The translations under genes and the position numbers were made by a program. From Silanimonas sp044377035 (GTDB lineage Bacteria > Pseudomonadota > Gammaproteobacteria > Xanthomonadales > Xanthomonadaceae): DNA of 64,000 nucleotides. Below the pieces are notes generated by a model. That model searched no databases and was not told where the DNA came from. It was given only the letters and a program-made list of their open reading frames with translations. The DNA lies in the NCBI RefSeq assembly GCF_044377035.1, contig NZ_JBILJW010000010.1, positions 62,001 to 126,000 on the forward strand, written 5' to 3'. Positions 58,793 to 64,000 of this stretch are shown piece after piece; position 1 is the first letter of the stretch; each line of letters opens with the position of its first letter.

Positions 58793-60153
58793 CAGAGGGG
58801 CTCCTGGCCGAGCGTGAAGTCGGAGACCGGCTGCAGCGCCGGGTCGTTGTGGTCGAACATCAGCGCGCCGTCGATCCAGACCTTCTCGGCCTTGGCGTAG
58901 ACGCTGAAGGGGTTCTGGTTCCACAGCACCACGTCGCCCATCTTGCCGCGCTCGAGCGTGCCGACCTGCTCCTGGATGCCGAGCGTCTGCGCGGCGTTCT
59001 GGGTGATCCAGCGCACCGCGTGTTCGGGCGCGACGTCGATGCCGGCGCGACGGCCGACGCCGATGACCTTGCCGGCCTCCTGGTTCAGGCGCTGGATGCC
59101 TTCGGCGGAATCCGAATGCACCACGGCGCAGCCCTTGCCCTCGTTCGCGCGGTCGACGATCAGGATGTTCTCCTGCACGGCGTCATAGGCCTCGGCCTTG
59201 AAGCCCCACCAGTCGGCCCAGAGCGCGCCGCAGGTGCCGGCCTCGGCGAGGCGATCGGCGATCTTGTAGGCCTCGACGCCGTGGTGGAACGCCGCCACCT
59301 TGAAATCGAACTCCTCGGCGAGGTCGAGCATGATCGCCATCTCGTCGGCGCGGTAGCAGTGGATCTGCACCTGGATCTCGCCGTTCATGGCCGCGGCCAG
59401 CGTCTCGAGGCGCAGGTCCTGCTTCGGCGGCTCCTCGCCGTCGAGCTTCCCGAGGTACTCGCGGGCATCGATGAAGGCGTTGCGGTAGCCGGCCACGTTG
59501 CCCATGCGGGTCATCGGCGCGGCGCCCTGGCCCCCGTAGAAGCGCTTCGGGTTCTCGCCGCAGGCCATCTTCAGGCTCCACGGCGCGCCGGGGAACTTCA
59601 TCTGCTGGTAGGTCTCGCCGGGCACGTTCTTCAGCACCACGCCGCGGCCGCCGATCAGGTTGCCGCTGCCCGGCAGGATCAGCATCGAGGTCACGCCGCC
59701 GGCGAGCGCCGTGCCGAAGCCCGGGTCCTGCGGCCACACGGCGTGCTCGGCCCACACCTGCGAGGTGACGGGGTTGGTCATTTCGTTGCCGTCGCTGTGG
59801 GCGTCCAGACCCGGCGAGGCGTACACGCCGAGGTGCGAGTGCACGTCGATCAGGCCCGGCGTGATCCACTTGCCGGTGCCATCGACCACCGCCGCATCGC
59901 GCGGCGCGTCGAGGCCCTGGCCCACGCGGGCGACCTTGCCGTCGCGCAGCAGCACGTCCGCATTCTCCAGCCGGGTGCCGTCCCCCACCAGCACGGTGGC
60001 GTTGCGGATCAGGGTGTCCGGCGCGGCGACGCGTTCATAGGTGCTGGGGTACGGATCGTCCTTCAGCACGGTGACCCGGGCGTCGGCGGTGGCACCAAGG
60101 CCGAGCGCGAGGGCGGCGGCGAGGGCAGTGGTTCGGAGATCAAGCGGTCGCAT
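58792..60153 (-). CDS. Exported metal-dependent amidohydrolase family protein
   Basis: 453-residue protein with a signal peptide (TTALAAALALGLGATADA) and a full amidohydrolase fold: LIRNATVLVGDGTRLENADV, the metal motif GLIDVHSHLGVY, QVQIHCYRADEM, AAFHHGVEAYKIAD and VVHSDSAEGIQRLNQE with the probable catalytic Asp, then GTLERGKMGDVVLW. The substrate is unknown; imidazolonepropionase- or dipeptidase-like reactions are typical of the group. The ATG at 60153 has GGAG upstream; an ATG 18 codons earlier would give a poorer signal peptide. It is co-transcribed with the degenerate paralogue downstream. Confidence 0.88.
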   Translation of the reverse strand: MRPLDLRTTALAAALALGLGATADARVTVLKDDPYPSTYERVAAPDTLIRNATVLVGDGTRLENADVLLRDGKVARVGQGLDAPRDAAVVDGTGKWITPGLIDVHSHLGVYASPGLDAHSDGNEMTNPVTSQVWAEHAVWPQDPGFGTALAGGVTSMLILPGSGNLIGGRGVVLKNVPGETYQQMKFPGAPWSLKMACGENPKRFYGGQGAAPMTRMGNVAGYRNAFIDAREYLGKLDGEEPPKQDLRLETLAAAMNGEIQVQIHCYRADEMAIMLDLAEEFDFKVAAFHHGVEAYKIADRLAEAGTCGALWADWWGFKAEAYDAVQENILIVDRANEGKGCAVVHSDSAEGIQRLNQEAGKVIGVGRRAGIDVAPEHAVRWITQNAAQTLGIQEQVGTLERGKMGDVVLWNQNPFSVYAKAEKVWIDGALMFDHNDPALQPVSDFTLGQEPL

Positions 60154-60292
60154 CGCGGGCTCCAGCAAGGGAAGCCGACACCCTAGCCCGGCCCCAAGGC
60201 CCATCAACTAGGCCGAAGGTCATGGTTACCGGCGCGGGTGAGGGCGGCCCGCGTGGCAAAATCCCCCGGCGAACGAGAAGAGAAGGACACCC

Positions 60293-61066
60293 ATGAAGGA
60301 CAAGAACGAGATCGTCTCCAATTGGCTGCCGCGCTACACCGGCGTGCCCTTGGAGGAATTCGGCCCCCACGTGCTGCTGACCAACTTCGGCGGCTACCTC
60401 GACGTGTTCTCGCGCCTGACCGGCGCTGAGGTCGTCGGCCGCGACCGCCCGATGCCGAGCGCGACGTTCGACGGCATCACGATGATCAACTTCGGCATGG
60501 GCAGCGCCAATGCCGCGACGGTGATGGACCTGCTGAGCGCGATCTCGCCCAAGGCCGTGCTGTTCCTCGGCAAGTGCGGCGGCCTGAAGCGCAAGAACCA
60601 GCTCGGCGACCTCGTGTTGCCGATCGCCGCGATCCGCGGCGAGGGCACCAGCAACGACTATCTGCCGCCGGAAGTGCCGGCCCTGCCGGCGTTCGCGCTG
60701 CAGCGCGCGGTGTCGACGATGATCCGCGACCTCGAGCACGACTACTGGACGGGCACGGTCTACACGACCAACCGCCGCGTCTGGGAGCACGACGAGGCCT
60801 TCAAGGAATACCTTCGCAAGCTGCGCTGCATGGCCATCGACATGGAGACGGCCACGGTGTTCGCCGCCGGCTTCGCCAACAGCATTCCCTCGGGCGCGCT
60901 GCTGCTGGTCTCGGACCAGCCGATGATCCCCGAAGGCGTGAAGACGGAAGCGTCTGACAAGGTGGTCAGCGCGAACTTCGTCGAGCGCCACATCCAGATC
61001 GGCATCGAGGCGCTGAAGCTGGTGCGCCGCCACGGGAAGTCGGTGAAGCACCTGCGCTTCGACTGA
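60293..61066 (+). CDS. amn: AMP nucleosidase (short form)
   Basis: 257-residue member of the nucleoside phosphorylase superfamily. It matches the catalytic half of AMP nucleosidases, which split AMP into adenine and ribose 5-phosphate: INFGMGSANAATVMDLLSA, LGKCGGLKRKNQLGDLVLP, EGTSNDYLPPEVPALPAF, and the active-site MAIDMETATVFAAGF. It lacks the N-terminal regulatory domain of the 480-residue E. coli Amn, like the short forms in Bacteroidetes and Xanthomonadales. An AGAGAAGGA ribosome-binding site precedes the ATG. It diverges from the amidohydrolase pair. Confidence 0.92.
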   Translation: MKDKNEIVSNWLPRYTGVPLEEFGPHVLLTNFGGYLDVFSRLTGAEVVGRDRPMPSATFDGITMINFGMGSANAATVMDLLSAISPKAVLFLGKCGGLKRKNQLGDLVLPIAAIRGEGTSNDYLPPEVPALPAFALQRAVSTMIRDLEHDYWTGTVYTTNRRVWEHDEAFKEYLRKLRCMAIDMETATVFAAGFANSIPSGALLLVSDQPMIPEGVKTEASDKVVSANFVERHIQIGIEALKLVRRHGKSVKHLRFD

Positions 61067-61077
61067 AGCGCGGCGGG

Positions 61078-61098
61078 CGGGGCGGCCCTGCCGCCCCG
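61078..61098. terminator. Terminator between convergent amn and the small lipoprotein gene
   Basis: CGGGGCGGC, CCT and GCCGCCCCG form a perfect 9-bp stem 12 bases after the amn stop, followed by TCGTTT on the plus strand. It ends 5 bases before the end of the opposite gene, so it can serve both. Confidence 0.75.
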
Positions 61099-61102
61099 TC
61101 GT

Positions 61103-61429
61103 TTACCAGATGAAGCGGACGTTCAAGACTTCGGCGCTGGTGTTGTCGGCGCCCATGCGCACCGTGCACTCGAGGGTCTGCACCGTCTGGCTGGCGAGAC
61201 CGGCGTCCACGGTGACCTGCGAGGCGAGCAGGAAACTGCCGCGGCCGTCGTCCTTCATCGTTTCTGCCAGCATCTCCAGATCCAGCGTGTAGGGCTTGGC
61301 GCCCAGTTGGGTGCGCACCTGCGCGTCGCAGGCCTGCGCCGCCACATCCGCCGGGGTGGCTTCGCCACCACAACCGACCAGCAAGCCGAGGGCCGCCGTC
61401 GGGACCATCCAAAACGTTCCACGGTTCAT
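61103..61429 (-). CDS. Small predicted lipoprotein
   Basis: 108-residue protein, not recognised as a named family. It has a lipoprotein signal ending LGLLVGC followed by GGEATPADVAAQACDAQV. The mature part has two further Cys (one in AQACDAQ, one in LECTVRM), which could form a disulphide. The repeated pattern SFLLASQVTVDAGLASQTVQ then VLNVRFIW suggests a small beta-rich domain. The second ATG (61429) is preferred to the one six bases earlier because GGAG then lies at a proper distance. The gene appears to be monocistronic. Confidence 0.75.
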   Translation of the reverse strand: MNRGTFWMVPTAALGLLVGCGGEATPADVAAQACDAQVRTQLGAKPYTLDLEMLAETMKDDGRGSFLLASQVTVDAGLASQTVQTLECTVRMGADNTSAEVLNVRFIW

Positions 61430-61574
61430 CGCCATCTCCGTGCCACCGCGCCGGGGTTTTTCCCGGCTTTTCGGGGCGTCACCCCGTTGTTTAGCGTAAA
61501 AACTCTACACGCGCCATGAACGGAAGGGTGGAACGCGCCCGGGGCGCCCTTCGTTGACGTGGATTGACCATGAA

Positions 61575-61593
61575 CCGGGCGCCTTGCGCCCGG
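61575..61593 (-). terminator. Hairpin downstream of the glutaredoxin fusion gene
   Basis: CCGGGCGC, a 3-base loop and GCGCCCGG form a perfect 8-bp stem starting 13 bases beyond the stop of the glutaredoxin-rhodanese gene. The T run is weak (GGTTCAT). A terminator role is likely by position. Confidence 0.5.
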
Positions 61594-61606
61594 CGGGCCG
61601 TTCGCC

Positions 61607-62533
61607 TCAGTAGCGGGGGACCGAGCCGTCGACGTCGGTCGACCAGGCGTCGATGCCGCCTTCCACGTTGTAGATCTGCGTGAAGCCGAGGCCGCGGAAA
61701 TGCTCGGCGGCCTGCCGGCTGCTGTTGCCGTGGTGGCACAGGAAGGCGAGCTTGGTGTCCTTCGGCAGCGCGGCGAGGTCGTCGTGCGTGGTCTCGTCGA
61801 GCACCGCGTGCGACGCCGGGAATGCGGCCAGGGCGCGGGCCTGGGGCGGGCGCACGTCGATGACGGTGAACTCGGCGAGCCGCGCGGCAAGGTCTTTCAC
61901 CGACAGCGGGCGCACTTGGGCCGGAGCGTTCGGATTGGTGATCGACAAGCCCGCGCCGCGGACGCCGTTGTCGACCCACTCGATCGCGATGCCGTTGGCG
62001 CGCGGCGCGCTGGCGAGGTCGAAGTGCACCGTGATGCCGTTCGCAGTGGCGCTGATTTCCTGCCCGGTGGCCGGCTTCAGCTCGAAGCGGCTGTTGAACT
62101 TGGCGTCGACCGCCATGTGCAGGGCGAGGCCTTCGCCCTGGTCGGCCATGGCCTTGCGGATCTGCGCGGCGGCCTCGTCGGAGATCGTGATCGACGGCGG
62201 CGTGCGGTCCGGCGTGGCGCCGCCCAGCAGGGCGTGCAGCTCACCCGAATTCATCATCTGCTCGATGATGTCCGAACCACCAATCAGCTCGCCCTTCACG
62301 TAGAGCTGCGGGATGGTCGGCCACTGGCCGTAGACCTTGATGCCCTCGCGGATCTCCGGGTCCTGCAGCACGTCGACGTGGGCGTACTCGGCGACGATGC
62401 CGCCCACGATGCTCGAGGCCTTCATCGAGAACCCGCACTGCGGACGCTGCGGGCTGCCCTTCATGAACAGCACCACCTCATGCGAGGTGAGGATGGATTC
62501 GATGCGGGCGCGGGTGTCGGCGGAGAGGCTCAT
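61607..62533 (-). CDS. grxD: Monothiol glutaredoxin (Grx4 type) fused to A-type-like and rhodanese domains
   Basis: 308-residue three-domain protein. Residues 1-105 are a monothiol glutaredoxin with the CGFS site (Cys33) and the WPTIPQLYVKGELIGGSDI region, a fold that carries Fe-S clusters with glutathione. Residues about 113-205 resemble an IscA/HesB A-type domain (ITISDEAAAQIRKAM; WVDNGVRGAGLSI) but lack the three Cys ligands. Residues about 210-308 are a rhodanese domain with Cys266 in CHHGNSSR. The whole may link sulfur transfer and Fe-S trafficking. The symbol refers to the glutaredoxin part. It lies 51 bases from the next gene in the same direction. Confidence 0.92.
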   Translation of the reverse strand: MSLSADTRARIESILTSHEVVLFMKGSPQRPQCGFSMKASSIVGGIVAEYAHVDVLQDPEIREGIKVYGQWPTIPQLYVKGELIGGSDIIEQMMNSGELHALLGGATPDRTPPSITISDEAAAQIRKAMADQGEGLALHMAVDAKFNSRFELKPATGQEISATANGITVHFDLASAPRANGIAIEWVDNGVRGAGLSITNPNAPAQVRPLSVKDLAARLAEFTVIDVRPPQARALAAFPASHAVLDETTHDDLAALPKDTKLAFLCHHGNSSRQAAEHFRGLGFTQIYNVEGGIDAWSTDVDGSVPRY

Positions 62534-62584
62534 GGCGGGCGGGAGGTCGAAACGGGAAGGGCGGCATTGTACGCCGCCCCTCCG

Positions 62585-64000
62585 TCACGCCGCCGTGCGG
62601 ATGGCGATGCCCTTGAACTGCCGCAGCATCGCCGCCGCCGCGTCGCGACCATCGCGCACGGCCGTCACCACCAAGTCGGCGCCGCGCAGCGCGTCGCCGC
62701 CGGCCCAAAGCTTGGGCACCGAGGTCTGGTACGGGGAGGCGCCGCCTCCGACGATCAGGCCGCCGTCGGCGAGGCGCACGCCGTGTTCGGCCAGCCAAGA
62801 CGGCGGGCTGGCGCGGTAGCCGAAGGCAAGGATCACCACGTCCGCGGCGAGTGTTTCCGATTCGCCCTCGACGATCGAGAAGGCCCCGCGGCCCGCGGCT
62901 TCCGTGCGGGCGACGCGCAGGGCCTGCACGCGGCCCTCGCCTTCGATGGCCAGCGGGGCGCGGTGGAACAGGAATTCGACGCCCTCGTCGCGGGCGTTCT
63001 TCACCTCGCGGCGCGAGCCCGGCATCGATTCGGCGTCGCGGCGGTAGACGCAGCTGACCTCCGCCGCGCCGAGGCGACGCGCGGTGCGCACGCAATCCAT
63101 GGCCGTGTCGCCGCCACCGAGCACGCGCACGCGCTTGCCTTTGAGATCGAGCATCGCGGCATCGTCGGCATCGAGCGTGCGGCCGAGCACGCGGCGGGCG
63201 TTGGCGATCAGGAAGGGCAGGGCCGGCAGCACGCCGGGCAGCGATTGCCCGGGCAGGCGCGCATCCACGGGCGTGGTGGCGCCGGTGCCGACGAACACCG
63301 CGTCGTGCTCGGCCATGAGCCGGCCGAACTCGATGTCGCGGCCCACGTCGGTGGCGAGCTGGAAGCGCACGCCCATGCCTTCGAGCACCTGCCGGCGCGT
63401 GGCGATCACGGATTTTTCGAGCTTGAACGGCGGGATGCCAAAGGTGAGCAGGCCGCCGATCTCGTCGTGGCGGTCGAACACCGTCACCGACACGCCGGCG
63501 CGCACCAGCCGGTCGGCGCAAGCGAGACCGGCCGGGCCGGCACCGACGACGGCCACGCGCTCCTTGCGCGGCTTCACCCGCGACAGGTCGGGGCGCCAGC
63601 CCTGCTTGAAGGCCTCGTCGACGAGGTACTTCTCGATGCTTCCGATGGTGACGGCGTCGAAGCCGGTCTCCAGCGTGCAGGCGCCTTCGCAGAGGCGGTC
63701 CTGCGGGCAGACGCGGCCGCAGATCTCGGGCAGCGGGTTGGTTTCGTGCGCGAGCGTGGCGGCTTCGAACAGCCGGCCCTGCCGCACCAGTTCCAGCCAC
63801 TGCGGGATGGCGTTGCCCACCGGGCAGCCGTTGCTGCAGTACGGGTTGCCGCAGTCGAGGCAGCGCCCGGCCTGGGCCTTGGCTTCCGCCGGTTCGAACT
63901 TGCCGTAGATCTCGACGTCGAGGCCCAGCCGCGTGGCGACGGCCAGTTCCTTCGGCATCTGCCGGGGCAGGTCGAGGAAGTCGAATTGCGCGCGTGGCAT
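62585..64000 (-). CDS. gltD: Glutamate synthase small (beta) subunit
   Basis: 471-residue NADPH-dependent flavoprotein that feeds electrons to GltB. The N-terminal Cys clusters for two 4Fe-4S centres are present (CLDCGNPYCSNGCP and CGRVCPQDRLCEGAC), followed by FAD binding (VVGAGPAGLACADRL), the NADPH site (VLGGGDTAMDC) and a C-terminal GGDALRGADLVVTAVRDGR. The start codon occupies the last three bases of the window and the length equals typical GltD, so the gene is probably complete; gltB is expected just outside the window. Confidence 0.95.
   Translation of the reverse strand: MPRAQFDFLDLPRQMPKELAVATRLGLDVEIYGKFEPAEAKAQAGRCLDCGNPYCSNGCPVGNAIPQWLELVRQGRLFEAATLAHETNPLPEICGRVCPQDRLCEGACTLETGFDAVTIGSIEKYLVDEAFKQGWRPDLSRVKPRKERVAVVGAGPAGLACADRLVRAGVSVTVFDRHDEIGGLLTFGIPPFKLEKSVIATRRQVLEGMGVRFQLATDVGRDIEFGRLMAEHDAVFVGTGATTPVDARLPGQSLPGVLPALPFLIANARRVLGRTLDADDAAMLDLKGKRVRVLGGGDTAMDCVRTARRLGAAEVSCVYRRDAESMPGSRREVKNARDEGVEFLFHRAPLAIEGEGRVQALRVARTEAAGRGAFSIVEGESETLAADVVILAFGYRASPPSWLAEHGVRLADGGLIVGGGASPYQTSVPKLWAGGDALRGADLVVTAVRDGRDAAAAMLRQFKGIAIRTAA

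Overview
This window is chromosomal DNA from a high-GC gammaproteobacterium, most likely of the order Xanthomonadales (Lysobacteraceae/Xanthomonadaceae). The main evidence is gene order. A division/cell-wall (dcw) cluster without murD runs to ftsZ and lpxC. It is followed by dciA, an M23 peptidase, secA, a mutT fusion, coaE, pilD-pilC-pilB, two pilins, pilR-pilS, sucC-sucD, nadE, bamD, rluD, pgeF and clpB. Third-position G/C is very strong, so long open frames on the antisense strand are common and were ignored. No rRNA, tRNA, CRISPR array or insertion sequence was recognised.

Region by region. (1) 1-16223: dcw cluster on the plus strand (end of mraZ, rsmH, ftsL, ftsI, murE, murF, mraY, ftsW, murG, murC, ddl, ftsQ, ftsA, ftsZ), then lpxC. 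Nearly every junction is a 1-11 base overlap, usually ATGA; the one real gap, ftsA-ftsZ, holds a small hairpin with a T run. (2) 16340-21675: dciA diverges from an M23 peptidase gene with overlapping start codons, then secA and a MutT-ThiE/TenI-type fusion. (3) 21700-32660, minus strand: coaE and type IV pilus genes. Two tandem pilins lie downstream of a sigma-54 promoter, next to the pilS-pilR two-component genes. Two lower-GC membrane-protein genes (an acyltransferase and an unrecognised His-rich protein) sit between the pilins and pilB. (4) 32830-45615: sucCD, nadE, bamD, rluD, pgeF, a secreted S8 protease, a TPR protein, and clpB behind a sigma-32-like promoter.

(5) 45634-57039 is the most interesting part. 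It looks like a self-contained locus for scavenging poly- or oligo-3-hydroxybutyrate: an exported 3-hydroxybutyrate-oligomer hydrolase, a 3-hydroxybutyrate dehydrogenase, a LuxR-type response regulator, a solute-symporter-domain hybrid histidine kinase (CrbS-like), a lipoprotein PHB-depolymerase-family esterase, a TonB-dependent receptor and a GntP-family permease. The genes form two convergent operons flanked by two divergent single genes. The two divergent promoter regions share an almost identical 14-base sequence, a candidate site for the local response regulator. The parts suggest a route: surface depolymerisation, outer-membrane uptake, periplasmic hydrolysis, inner-membrane uptake of the monomer, then oxidation.

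(6) 57040-64000: a structured 440-bp intergenic region with a 184-bp inverted-repeat element; two tandem exported amidohydrolase-family proteins, the second without the metal-binding His pair; a short AMP nucleosidase; a small lipoprotein; a glutaredoxin/A-type-like/rhodanese fusion; and gltD, whose start codon is the last three bases of the window.
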